From positions 24,811,723 through 24,875,722 of the forward strand of contig NC_057767.1 of the NCBI RefSeq assembly GCF_010389155.1: a stretch of 64,000 nt of DNA. The letters are read 5' to 3'. Positions 15,609 to 26,689 of the stretch are shown piece after piece. The notes below the pieces were generated by a model that saw only the letters and a list, made by a program, of their open reading frames with translations, had not been told where the DNA came from and made no database searches. The position numbers and the translations under genes were made by a program. Position 1 is the stretch's first letter, and each line of letters starts with the position of its first letter. This DNA comes from Erigeron canadensis (taxonomy: Eukaryota; Streptophyta; Magnoliopsida; Asterales; Asteraceae).

Positions 15609-16918
15609 GGCAAATTCTGATAGCCACTGACATCATGGTGACATCAGCAAAATGACGCAGCATGATGTCACCTGATGTGACATGGTTCTGGACGGGGCTA
15701 TGCCACTTTGAGCTCCTTTCTTCTTTTTCTTTTTTTTTTTCCAAACAATTGCTAAATGTATATGAAACTTCAAAACATGATATCTACTTGGTTATCTAAC
15801 GGATTTAGACGATTCTTTCTACAAAATCTTCGCTTTTCGATAAAGAATATAACTTCAGAAAATATTTCGTTTTGATATTCTGCTTAAAAATAAAACGACA
15901 GAAACGTTACAACACGTTTATAAAACTGTAAAACAAGATTCCCGATTCGTTATTTAACCAAATCAAGTGATTCTTTTTGCAAAACTCATGATTTTTAGTA
16001 GAGAATCTAATTCCAGAAGAAAATCCGTGTTTTAAATCTTTATTTCTCCGGATCAAAAGAAAAAGATGTTAAACACGTTACAAATCGGCTTTGAAATCCA
16101 TATGTATGAATCAAAATACTTTCAAATAACTACATAACATTGAAATACATCAAAAGATAATGATTTTACTGTACTTAACCCTCCTTGTATAACCGTCATC
16201 ATTGAGATCCCAAAATAACCTCGAAAACGTTAATTTTCGGTATGAAAATCTCTAGACACAAGCAAGGATCGTTGTAACGAACACATAATGAACAAGAATA
16301 TAATACCTACTGATTTCCAGGAAGTGACCCACGAAATTTGAGAGAAAAAGAATGAAGAAAAGTGTGAGAATGGTAAAACTTAAGGAAAATAGGTTATTAG
16401 ATGATAATGATTATTTAAAAGGAGGTTAGCATACTTGGTTTAACCTAATGGACCAGATTTTGTCTTTAATTTTCGTGCATAAGGATTGGGCTAGGCTAAA
16501 GTCCACACCAACAAGTCCAAAATGTCATTTTAGCATAAAAACTAAGGCCCGAAGCTAATACGTATACTAACAGACGACTAATTAACGTCTTAAACACATA
16601 ATGGTGAACCGACACACCATATTAGCATCACATAACTCAATAACTTATTCACATATAGGCACATTAATCATCATTTATCATCAAATTAATCGCCTAGCAA
16701 TTAACGAACTAACGGCGTTAAAGATCAACTAACGATCAAACGATGGAAGTTGCCGATTGACTAACGACAAAGTCAAAGTCAAAGATCGAAAAGTTTAGGA
16801 TGTTACAGTTATATATTTCTACTTAAGTTGATTCATAAACCTCAAAATAAAACAATCCTACAAACTTACGAAATAAACCGTAAGACCCGACCGTGCATCG
16901 CACGGGCCTTCACTCTAG

Positions 16919-19900
16919 TATATATAAAAGTTCTATCATGGTGGTGGAAGAATTTTGCGCAATCTTGACGCTTTACGATGGATACTTAATAGGGTTAATT
17001 ACTTTTCTTTACTATAATGCATATGTATTTAAGGTTTTACTTAATGCATCTTGTATGAGGTTAATTACTAGGGTTCGTGAATTGTATTTTACCAATTAGA
17101 TCATATTGTGTGAATGTGTTTTTATAGTGGCAAAATTGACGCTTCCTTGACGTTTTATCGATGGGTACTTAATAGGGTTATTAAAATACTTAATAGGGTT
17201 AATTACTTTAGTATGGTATATTTATGATTTTATTTATTTCATTATGTATTTTACACTCATATAATAGAGTGATTAATTATTAAGTATCTACATACATAAT
17301 TAGTTAATGATAATTATTAATATATACTGATTATTAGTTTATTGCACATGCAATTATCGTGACTTAATAGCAAGTGTATATTGTGTTATTATTGTGACAA
17401 ATTGTACATATATAAGAAAGCATGCAATAAAATCATCTATATATATAATATATATAATAAAGAAAAGCTCAAGTTGAGTTTTTGGCACTGCATTAACGCT
17501 AAAATTTATTGCATTAAGGTTAATTTCGTTTTACTTATTAAGATATTTGTATATGTTGTTGATGGTTAGTGTAAGTTGAGAAATTGATGAGGAGATTTAT
17601 GGGTATTTAGTTTGATTGATGAAGTGCCTTTTCATGTTCTGCACTCAACATATTTTTTAGTTATTTTTGTGTAATTGTGTATTATGTTATATCAAGCATC
17701 AAAAAATTACCCTTTTTAATTACGAAGTATTATTTATATGCAGTCCAAAAATGAATGTAGTCCAAAAATTAGAGCCACTTGAAATTATGATGTATTAAAT
17801 CGAACGTCTTTTCCTATCATTTTCCATGTTGGTTCACAACTTCACCTTCACATCTCCTCTGCTCTTCTTCCTAACCGCCATCTCCTTGCAAACTCATTTT
17901 ATTGATGAAGTTCATATGCGATATGCCCTGTTGCATTCAAACAATCAGGTTAAAAAGAATTTATCATTTCAAATGCTATGTCGCGACGAGACGGGAGAAG
18001 TATTTGTGGGTTCAAAGGCATAATTAATCACAAACTTTGATATTGAAAGTGAGGCAACTAATATCGATTTTGAGGTTAGTGATTTTTATTCCACTTTTCG
18101 TTTACTTCATATATATATATATATATATATATTCATTTATTGTATATATCTATGATAATTGTTATGGTTTGTTTGTTTGAAAATTTAGGAGGTTGATGCT
18201 ACAATTGTTAAAGCCCCTAATCATGTATAATGTCCACCTTCACATATCAGATTTGTACCTTCCAATTTTTCCTTTTTATTAACATAGTTAGTTTAATTAA
18301 TTTCTGTAACTAATTATTGAATTACTGATATTGTACATTTGATTAGTTATGTAACATGTGTTGGGGAGCCTGTGAAGAAATCCACTGGGCCCTGGAGGCA
18401 CAGACCAGTTGAGTTCAACCTGATGAATGAGAGGTATGAAATTTTTGTGATTATTATATGGCAATGACAATATAGGACTGCACCAATTATCTGTCACTGT
18501 GTGCAGTGGTCCGCAGATTCGGGTGATGTTATGTAGGAAGATGGGCCCCTATCTCATCATTTTCACTGCAATGAGTGGGAAGAAGTATCTTGGTAAATTA
18601 TACAATGATTATCTAATGTTGCCTGGTGTCATTTAAAAGTTTCTAATTCATATAGTTGGTTCTGGTAAACTTGGAGTGTTGAGTACATCATCTACCCAGA
18701 TCATTGATAGCGCAGAAGTGACCCATTTGAAGACTTTCAAAGCTGTCATCAGGTTTTATTGGCTGTAATTTCCCAGATACTATTGGTTACAAGTTGAATA
18801 TCTTAGTAAGCTCATACCCTTTACTTTTGTCGATCTGTAGTGGTCGTGATTTGCAGGACAGTCGTAATGCGAGTTATGCTATATGTGGTTGTGATGACTC
18901 CAATCTTCGACTTTGCAAGGCTTAAGCATCCGTGTACGATGGTGCTGTAAGTTTACTTTCTTTGTTCGGTTTAGTTGTATATCTCATTAGAAAGCGTTTG
19001 ACATGGATTTTGTTTCATTGTTATTGTTGTCGGCTAATTTTCTCAAGGCTTTTTTATTTGTTTTCGTGGTGTTGATTGTGTTTTGTTTATTATTCTTGCC
19101 ACGTTTTAATTAAATGGATGCTGAAACAACCACCTCTTCACTTGCATCTTGAATATAGGCATTATGAGTATCGACTGCTTTCTGTATGGTGAGGAAAAAG
19201 TGAACAGATGAGAGGGGTTAGGTAATAACGGGCGTTTTTGGTGACATAAAACACTTCCTACTCTTGAGTTGTATAATTTTTTAGTAGATAGAGTGAAAAA
19301 AATGTAACAAACATATTGTCAACCCACTTTGGACAACTATCTGCCATTTGACGGACCGATATCACGGGGAACAAAAACTTTGTAGATGGAGTTCCTACCA
19401 TTTTAACAGCAACATTCGGTATGAATCTGTGTGTATATATATATATATTGGCGTGATATTGCTATGATCTAAGATGAACCAACGAGTACACACTTTTTAG
19501 GACGTCCTTGTTATTTTTTTGCTTTATCAGATCTCTATTATCTAAGCTGCCGATTTAAGGCTATTTAGGTGAGCTTTTGCATTCTAAAACTGCTATTTTT
19601 GGTCCCTGTTAACAAGTTGTTTTGGTGCAGAAGATTTGGGTCTCTGTATGGGGATGTAATGATGTTCCGATAAGGCTATTTGAGCATGAGGCAGTTTCGT
19701 TGTTTTTAACGTATAATCTTTTTGCCCCCACTATCTTAATTTTCTGGATCCGCTGTATACTGGTATAGTAAAATTAAGACAATCAAGTTACATTGTGTAT
19801 AATTGTATATCTCCTACTATATATACATTTTGATATATGCAAATGTTTATTAAAATGTCTATACAAGTGAACAACTTGAGCGAAGTAATTGAGAGCTTAA

Positions 19901-20438
19901 TATAGATGCTCATATGCAAAGGTTTAGATGAAAGTGCAATTATGCAGTTGGGCATGAAGTATTTGACAGATCGACACTTGAAAGATAGTGGAGTGAAACA
20001 TAATTCAAGTTTTCTAGATAATGATGACGACTGATTTGGATCATAGATGCATGATTGCCCCATCTGTGATTTTTAGTATTAGAATAATAGAAGTGGTGAA
20101 TACGTGAACTCATGGGGTATATGACTTGAAGTGATTTAGTGTGTAGTTTTTTTTTTGTTAAGTATGGTTTATAGTTTGTATACTGTTGTCATCAATGGGC
20201 ATGTCCATTGATTGACCAAAAGAAGTGAATTGTATAATTTGAATGATGTTGATAAAAAGGGAATTTCTTTTTTTTTTTAAAAGGCAAAAAACTTGAGCTT
20301 AGGTTTTTCTAATCCGTACATATATCATTTGACTAAGAAAACAATTTAAGTCGTGCATCACAGGTCTTCACTTTATCTTACAAACGTACAAACTAACCCG
20401 TGAAGCTCGATCGTGCAACGCACGGGCCTTCACTCTAG
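16919..20438 (+). mobile_element. Helitron B, non-autonomous, carrying an RPA-like gene fragment
   Basis: It begins right after the CTAG of Helitron A with tatatataaaagttc followed by tatcatggtggtgg, matching Helitron A's 5' end, and finishes with gatcgtgcaacgcacgggcc then ttcactCTAG at 20435-20438, followed by T. The 5' region repeats the motif tacttaatagggttaatta two to three times. A set of exon-like pieces with homology to the single-stranded-DNA-binding protein RPA lies at 18347-18946. No helicase is present. Total length is about 3.5 kb. Confidence 0.65.
18347..18946 (+). pseudogene. RPA1-like OB-fold gene fragment inside Helitron B
   Basis: Four candidate exons, 18347-18433, 18507-18592, 18656-18752 and 18857-18946, are bounded by AG and GT and stay in one open frame. 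The second and third contain PQIRVMLCRKMGPYLIIFT, MSGKKYL and GKLGVLSTSSTQI, then EVTHLKTF. This order fits the second DNA-binding OB fold of plant RPA70-like proteins, where the strand pattern RVTLWG...LSSTSATKI...PEV..L is usual. No start codon, N-terminal domain or zinc ribbon is visible, and the fourth exon is less convincing. It may be a captured host fragment or a relic of the RPA gene that some plant Helitrons carry. Confidence 0.5.
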
Positions 20439-20571
20439 TTTTTAGATTATAGATTTTCTATACTTTTTTTCCCTTGAATATCAAATCTTAGTATACTTTA
20501 GAAACTTAAAAAAAAACACATTATCAAGATTCTAATGGAGGGTTGAGTGGCTGACTATACTGAGAGACTTC
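20439..20571. other. Short spacer
   Basis: No feature was recognised between the end of Helitron B and the next inverted-repeat element. Confidence 0.3.
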
Positions 20572-20918
20572 TTAAGCCATCTCCAATGGTATACATAAAA
20601 ATGTCCAAGCATATCAATCACCTTAGCAACATTCCTTCAATACAACTATTAAAACTCAATTTACTTATGTCACATTATCATCTAAATAAAAATTAAAAAA
20701 TACTATATTAAACAAGTATACGTACATGCTAGAAAACAAAAGTTAAAAAAGTGAAGGTGGGCCACAAAGTTGGTATGCTTTTGATATGCATAGAACAAAC
20801 CGCCCAAGCAAACTGGCAAGCAAACTTAACACACAATGGAAGCAAACTAAACATCAGTGTATAGTCAAGCAAACTAGTGGGCATATCGAGTTTTCGACCA
20901 TTGAAGTTAGCCTTAGGA
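20572..20918. repeat. MITE-like element with short terminal inverted repeats
   Basis: The left end AAGCCATCTCCAATGG and the right end, whose complement reads AAGGCTAACTTCAATGG, form imperfect terminal inverted repeats about 350 bp apart. The interior is noncoding. The flanking trinucleotides are TTA/TAG-like and do not prove a PIF/Harbinger-type duplication. Confidence 0.4.
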
Positions 20919-21008
20919 TGGGCTTTCTATGGCGGGGTTACCACGTATTTACATGACATGAAGTGTGAAGTTCATATTTTTTTGAATTAAGAATAACTTG
21001 AAATAATT
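20895..21008. repeat. Dispersed repeat, copy 1 (left of the copia element)
   Basis: The segment from cgaccattgaagttagcctt to aataacttgaaat matches 27990-28130 on the other side of the copia element with moderate divergence. Both copies share ttaggatgggc/ttaggctggac, ccacgtat and gtgaagttcatat/ttgaagttcatat. Confidence 0.6.
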
Positions 21009-21099
21009 AGAAAAGTGTCTGTTGCAACGAAGGGTTTATAACGCGTGAGATCTCGTAACAGTTTTAGGATATTTTAATGAGATACGGGGATGAGACATC

Positions 21100-21974
21100 T
21101 GTTGGGAAAAAGTGCATTTTTCCACCACTTTGGACATCAATAAATATATGGTCGTGTGACATATATCGTGAACCGTTTAGTGGGTTTTGTAGTCTCTGGC
21201 CAAGGCTACGTAACAAACTAAGATGCGTCCAAATTGCGTTAAAGGTGAATGAGATATCGAGTCTCAAAGTTGTGTGTTTGATGCATAAGTTGAAGTTAAA
21301 AAACCTTGCCCCACATTGGTGTGGGATATAAACTTTCACTAGTTTATAAGTGGAAGTTTCTAAGCTATGTCAAGATCTTGTGTTGTGTTTTACTCTGGCT
21401 CCTACCCGCGCGCAGGGGGATGCAGAAAACGGGTTTCTGGGTCAAAATTCTCTGAACCAATGCGTGTACGCGCGACCTACGGACACGAATGCAGCTCAAA
21501 AAATTGGGGCCCGCACGGGGCTCCTTTTTAATTAGCTTCTTTATGATATCAGTTACAGCTTTGTGTATATAAGGATGTCATGGACTTGTGAAAAATATAT
21601 AACAAACACATAGTTCGTACTACACACACATACTCTTTTTGGGTTCAAGTTTTCTGAAATAACATCCATCCCTGTGTTCCATTCTTCTTTCTGGCAAGTG
21701 ATCAACGTCCGGCAGTACGCTGCTTTCAACCGGTGTACCATGGGAACAGACGGCGAATCTGTTTAAGGGAATTGTGTCAAACACAAGCCCGGTTATATTT
21801 TGTTTTATTACGTTTCCTTTGTTTTGCAGGATTCTTCGTGAGGCTGATTTTATACAGTTTTGTTTTTCATTCTGTTCTTCTTTTAATTGCTTCATAATAA
21901 TCTATCATTTTGTAATATACATATATATAAATATATTTAAGGAATTACATATTGTTATTATACTGTTTCCAACA
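21100..21974 (+). repeat. 5' LTR of the copia element (875 bp, internally deleted)
   Basis: It begins TGTTGGGAAAAAG and ends TTTCCAACA. Compared with the 3' LTR it lacks about 158 bp: the junction ctccttttt|aattagc corresponds to two separate T-runs in the 3' LTR (at 27116-27120 and 27275-27278), which points to a deletion between short direct repeats. The (TA)n tract is also shorter. ORFs inside the LTR are chance ones. Confidence 0.9.
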
Positions 21975-22038
21975 AACTTAAACAGATTCGTTTAATAACA
22001 CGATTTGTTATTAACTTGTTTCGCATTCTTCTTTCAGA

Positions 22039-22821
22039 ATGGAATCTCAACCCATGTTTTCTGCTATTCCCACTTTGGGTGCTCCTACTTCTGGTGTTCC
22101 CACTTCTGGTGTCTCTGCAGCTCCTGCTGTGTCTGCGATTATGACATTTGCTGTCTCTGTTACCTCCATGCTAGTTCCATCATTGCCTACTGCGGTGGCA
22201 ACTCAGGCTGAAAAACCTGAGAAGTTTGATGGTGGGAACTTTAAACGTTGGCAACTAAAGATGTTCTTTTACTTGACAACGTTGAACCTTGTGAGGTTCC
22301 TGACTGAAACCGCTCCCCAAGTCTCTGAAGGGGAGATGGATGCTCAAACTGTGAGCGCTATTCAAGCTTGGAATCATTCTAAATTTTTGTGCCGCAACTA
22401 TGTCTTGAATGGCTTGGTTGACTCGCTCTATAATGTTTATTGCAAAGTAAAGACTGCCAAAGAATTATGGGAGTCATTAGAGCGCAAGTATAAAACTGAG
22501 GATGTTGGCACCAAGAAATTTGTGGTGGCTAAATTCTTGGATTTCAAGATGGTTGATTCAAGGACTGTCATGAGCCAAATTCAAGATTTGCAGATTATGC
22601 TACATGAAATTCATGCTGAAGGAATGACACTGAGTGAAACATTTAAAGTTGCTTGCATGATAGAGAAACTGCCACCAAGTTGGATTGATTTCAAGAATTA
22701 TCTCAAGCATAAGAGAAAGGAGATGACCATTGAAGATCTCGTTGTTCGTCTTCGTATCGAAGAAGACAACAAAGTTGCTCAAAAGCAAAGCTATGTCCCA
22801 GCAAAGGCTAATGTTGTTTAA
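22039..22821 (+). CDS. Copia gag, ending at a premature stop
   Basis: A 260-codon ORF starts at the ATG at 22039, 64 bp after the 5' LTR. It contains the copia gag (UBN2-type) core: FDGGNFKRWQLKMFFYL near residue 62, LWESLERKY near residue 150 and a region rich in Leu and Lys that forms the capsid-like helices. It ends at TAA 22819-22821, in the same frame as the downstream zinc-knuckle region. In complete copia elements gag and pol are one reading frame, so this stop separates gag from its own nucleocapsid part. Confidence 0.9.
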   Translation: MESQPMFSAIPTLGAPTSGVPTSGVSAAPAVSAIMTFAVSVTSMLVPSLPTAVATQAEKPEKFDGGNFKRWQLKMFFYLTTLNLVRFLTETAPQVSEGEMDAQTVSAIQAWNHSKFLCRNYVLNGLVDSLYNVYCKVKTAKELWESLERKYKTEDVGTKKFVVAKFLDFKMVDSRTVMSQIQDLQIMLHEIHAEGMTLSETFKVACMIEKLPPSWIDFKNYLKHKRKEMTIEDLVVRLRIEEDNKVAQKQSYVPAKANVV

Positions 22822-23883
22822 AGTGGTCAATCTTCACGAGGTAACAAAGGCAAGGGACGGGTTGAGAAAAAAGGCAAAGGAAAAGGTCCAAATCTTGGAG
22901 CCAAAGGTGGAATTGTGAAAAAGAAATTCCAAGGTACCTGCTACAATTGTGATAAGCCAGGTCATAGGGCAAATGAATGCAGGCAGCCCAAAAGAGAGAC
23001 TACTCGCCAAGCTAACATGGTTGATGTGGATAATCTGGTAGCTATGGTCTCTGATCTCACTATGATGATCTCTGAGGTTAACTTGGTTGGTTCTAATACC
23101 AATGAGTGGTGGGTTGATACTGGTGCCACCCGCCACATCTGCTCTGATAAGAATCTGTTCAACACCTTCAAAGAGGTCACTAATGGTGAAAAGCTCTTTA
23201 TGGGAAACTCCGCCACTGCTGAAGTGAAAGGCGAGGGTAACGTGATCTTGAACATGACTTATGGGAAAGAACTCACTCTTCAGAATGTGTTGTATGTTCC
23301 AAAGATTCGCAAGAATCTTGTGTCTGGTTATCAGTTGAACAAGTTTGGTTTCAAAATTATGTTTGAGTCTGATAAGGTCGTGTTGACCAAAAATGGTTTG
23401 TATGTTGGTAAGGGCTATGCCCTCAATGGTATGTTCAAAATGAATGTAATTGCTATCAATGGAATGAATAAGACCGGTACTAGTTCTGCTTACTTGCTTG
23501 AGTCTTCTAATGTGTGGCATGGTCGACTTGGTCATGTCAATTTTAATTCCATTCGTCGTTTAATTAAATTGAATAGCATACCAAATTTTCATATTGACTC
23601 AAATCACAAATGTGAAACTTGTGTTGAAGCCAAATTAACAAGGGTACCATTTAAATCGGTTGAAAAAGCTACCGAACCACTTAATATGATACACACAGAT
23701 GTGTGTGATCTAAAATCCATTCCCACGAGACATGGATTTAAGTACTTCATTACGTTTATCGATGATAGCATGAAGTATTGTTATGTTTACTTACTGAAAA
23801 GTAAGGATGAGGCAATTGAGACGTTTATTGCCTACAAGAATGAAGTTGAGAATCAACTTGAAAGGAAAATCAAGGTTGTATGA
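22822..23883 (+). pseudogene. Copia zinc knuckle, protease and N-terminal integrase, between two stops
   Basis: This is the same frame as gag. The first ATG is at 22915, but the basic Lys/Gly-rich linker before it is also open. Motifs in order are the CCHC knuckle CYNCDKPGHRANEC (about residue 9 after the ATG), the aspartic protease core WWVDTGATRHIC, and the integrase HHCC zinc finger (HGRLGH...CETC), then the start of the DDE core (HTDVCD, FITFIDD). It ends at TGA 23881-23883, a position where copia integrases usually have Arg in an RSDRGGEY-like motif. A C-to-T change at a CpG would explain the TGA. Confidence 0.9.
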
Positions 23884-26118
23884 AGTGATAGAGGTGGTGA
23901 ATATGTCTCATCTTTTGCTGAATTCTGTTCACAAAATGGAATACGACATGAGTTCACTGCACCTTATTCACCTCAATCAAATGGAATGGCTGAACGAAAG
24001 AATCAAACCTTGAAAGAAATGGTGAATGCCATGTTGGTGAGTTCTGGTGTCAATCAGCTAATGTGGGGGGATGCCATTCTATCAGCAAATTATCTTTTGA
24101 ATAAGATATCTCACAAGAAAAAGGATGTGACCCCATATGAGTTATGGTGGAAGAGGAAACCATCCTATGAATATCTAAAAGTGTGGGGGTGCCTAGCCAA
24201 GGTAGCTGTTCCACTACCTAAAGCCCAAAAGATAGGACCCAAAACTATTGATTGCATTTTTATTGGATATGCTGATCAGAGTAGTGCATACCGTTTCCTT
24301 GTGCATGAATCCAAGATTCCAGATATACACAAAGGATCGATAATGGAATCAAGGAATGCCTCATTCTTTGAAAATATCTTTCCATGCGTTGCAAAAGAAT
24401 CTGGAAATTCGTCTAGGGTAGTCAATGAAAGTGTCCAAGATGAGACACCTAATGAGCCAGTCCAGGAGGAACTGGAACAACCTGAGGAAGAAGAAATTGA
24501 GCCTAGACGAAGCAAAAGAGCTAGGATAGAAAAGTCTTTCGGTCCTGATTTCTACACTTATGTGGTGGAAAGTGAACCTCAAACTTACTGTGAAGCCGTA
24601 ACTTCCTCAGAAGGGCCTCAATGGAGGGAAGCCATCAAAAGTGAAATAGATTCTATTTTACAAAACCATACTTGGGAGCTAGTGGATCTTCCTCCGGGAT
24701 GTAATCCACTAGGTTATCGATGGATCTTCAATAGGAAATTGAAGTCAGATGGCTCAATTGACAAATATAAGGCACGATTGGTGATCAAGGGTTACAAACC
24801 GCGAAAGGACTTTGATTATTTTGATACATATTCGCCGATAACTCGAATAACCTCAATCAGGTTAGTACTTGCCATTGCCGCCATTAGAAATTTGGAAGTT
24901 CACCAAATGGATGTGAAAACCGCTTTCTTGAATGGAAATCTTGAGGAAGAGATTTACATGGAGCAACCTGAGGGATTTATAGCTCCTGGGCAAGAAAAGA
25001 AAGTATGTAAGCTTGTTAAGTCTTTGTATGGATTAAAACAAGCTCCCAAACAATGGCATGAAAAATTTGATAATGTCATGTTTGAGTCTGGGTTCAAGAT
25101 CAATGAATGTGACAAGTCTGTGTATGTGAAAGACACACCAGATGGATATGTTATCTTGTGCCTATATGTAGATGATATGCTCATTGCTGGAAGTAATGAC
25201 AAAATGATAAAGTCTACAAAAGATCTCCTAAAGGCAAGGTTTGACATGAAAGATATGGGTTTAGCAGATGTGATTTTAGGGGTTCAAATCACACGAACCC
25301 ATGATGGACTTGTTTTAAGTCAGTCCCACTATGTGGACAAAATTCTTGAGAAGTTCAATGCAAATGACTCTGATGTAGCAAGGACTCCTATTGATACGAG
25401 TCAACATCTTGCGAAGAACAGAGGAGAGCCAGTTGAACAATTACAGTACTCAAGAATTATTGGCAGCCTAATGTATCTGATGAGTTGTACAAGACCAGAC
25501 TTGGCATATGCTGTTAGCAAGCTAAGTAGATATACAAGTAACCCAAGTTCAAGTCATTGGAACTGTATGACCAGGTTACTTCGGTATTTAAGGTACACTC
25601 GTGATTATGGCTTGCATTATGGCAGATATCCAGCAGTAATTGAAGGACATTGTGATGCAAATTGGATATCTAACACGAATGATTCCAGAGCAACAAGTGG
25701 GTATGTATTTACACTTGGAGGGGCAGCCATATCGTGGAAATCGTCTAAGCAAACGGTTATTGCTAGATCCATGATGGAATCAGAGTTCATCGCTTTAGAT
25801 AAAGCGGATGAAGAGGCAGAATGGCTACGTCAGTTTATTGAGGATATATCAAGATGGCCTAGACCGGTGTCGGCCATATGTATACATTGTGATAGCCAAT
25901 CAGCAATTGGTAGAGCTCATAGCACAATGTACAATGGTAAGAATAGACATATCAGACGTAGACATAATACAGTACGACAACTAATCTCTACAGGAGTTAT
26001 CACTGTTGACTATGTGAAGTCAAAGGATAATATCGCGGATCCGCTAACAAAAGGCTTAAGCAGAGAGTTTGTTCAGAAGTCGTCAATGGGAATGGGACTA
26101 AATCCCATGAAAGGCTAA
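23884..26118 (+). pseudogene. Copia C-terminal integrase, reverse transcriptase and RNase H
   Basis: This continues the same frame; the first ATG after the stop is at 23986. It holds the end of the integrase core (SDRGGEY, then [11 protein letters not shown] with the catalytic Glu), the C-terminal GCLAKV...IDCIFIGYA segment, and an acidic/Arg-rich spacer. The reverse transcriptase has WRIFNRKLK-type fingers (RWIFNRKLK here), DVKTAFLNG and the active-site YVDDML about residue 393 after the ATG. RNase H shows [13 protein letters not shown] and ARSMMESEF, ending with [12 protein letters not shown]. The domain order INT-RT-RH is diagnostic for Ty1/copia. Confidence 0.93.
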
Positions 26119-26689
26119 GCTTATATGAAGGAAAACCTAACTCAGCTGACTGGAGATCCCAAGATCTGAGTTCAATAGGAAACCTAATTGTATGAGCTGG
26201 CGAGGTCACTGTGGGGGGATTTGATAAAACCCCACGCCTTACAAGGGAGTTTATTATAGGCATAATAATCTTCCTAGTCCATTCCTAAAAGTGACAAGTT
26301 ATAAGGTTAAGCCTATGGCTTTTAATGATTCGGGTAGCCTACGTGGTGAATCACCTATGTGAGAGAGAAGTAGGTTCGCTTCTTAGGGTATTGATGGGGG
26401 CACAATACTTAATAGATCTCGCAGAACCAGGCGCATGTCCAGGACCATAATGGACATAACTATGAGGACTTGACTTAGTCAGGGAGAGTCTTGTGTGAAG
26501 CGTATTGTCGCCTACACAAATGGCAGACGAGTTCAAAGGCATCACCGTCTACTCAGAGCCAGTAGACTAAGTGCGTTTCATGAGCGAAGGTTCTAAGGGT
26601 TACACCTACCTTCGTATGCAAGATTCAACTGTTGAAATTTGAATGGGACACTGTTGTTTCTAAGATCGACCTCCATTCATGTAGGGGAT
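26119..26689 (+). other. Copia 3' untranslated region and polypurine tract
   Basis: About 570 bp lie between the end of RNase H and the 3' LTR with no coding capacity. The last bases before the LTR, gtaggggat, form the polypurine tract used to prime plus-strand synthesis. Confidence 0.75.

Larger units (their letters stand above)
12837..16807 (-). mobile_element. Solo LTR, Ty3/gypsy type, about 3 kb before nested insertion
   Basis: The element begins TGTAACACCCGTC and ends GGATGTTACA, and both sides are flanked by the identical 5-bp duplication gttat (12832-12836 and 16808-16812). There are no internal LTRs, primer-binding site or polyprotein, so this fits a single LTR left after LTR-LTR recombination. 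Removing the nested insertion (14160-15118) leaves about 3.0 kb, close to the other solo LTR at 45047-48008. The minus strand ends GACGGGTGTTACA, which suggests minus orientation. Large TGTAACA/TGTTACA LTRs are typical of plant gypsy elements such as the Tekay group; that lineage is inferred, not shown. Confidence 0.8.
9347..16918 (+). mobile_element. Helitron A, non-autonomous, with nested LTR insertions
   Basis: The 5' end is placed at tctatatatatctaaaagttc followed by tttgatggtggtgg. The 3' end has a hairpin region ccgtgcatcgcacggg and terminates cttcactCTAG at 16915-16918. Helitron B, directly downstream, has nearly the same two ends, which supports the pairing. No Rep/helicase ORF is visible, so the element is non-autonomous. 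A 3971-bp solo LTR (12837-16807) sits 111 bp before the 3' end; without it and its target duplication the element would be about 3.6 kb. The remaining 9.4-12.8 kb has exon-like scraps and small ORFs that I do not recognise. Confidence 0.6.

Noticed and set aside
21350..21535. ORFs inside both copia LTRs (also 26941-27180 and the ORFs on the opposite strand)
   Set aside because: They repeat in both LTRs only because the LTRs are copies; no LTR-encoded protein is expected and the reading frames differ at their ends.
22834..23535. 233-codon minus-strand ORF opposite copia protease and integrase
   Set aside because: Shadow of the coding strand; the plus strand has all diagnostic motifs.
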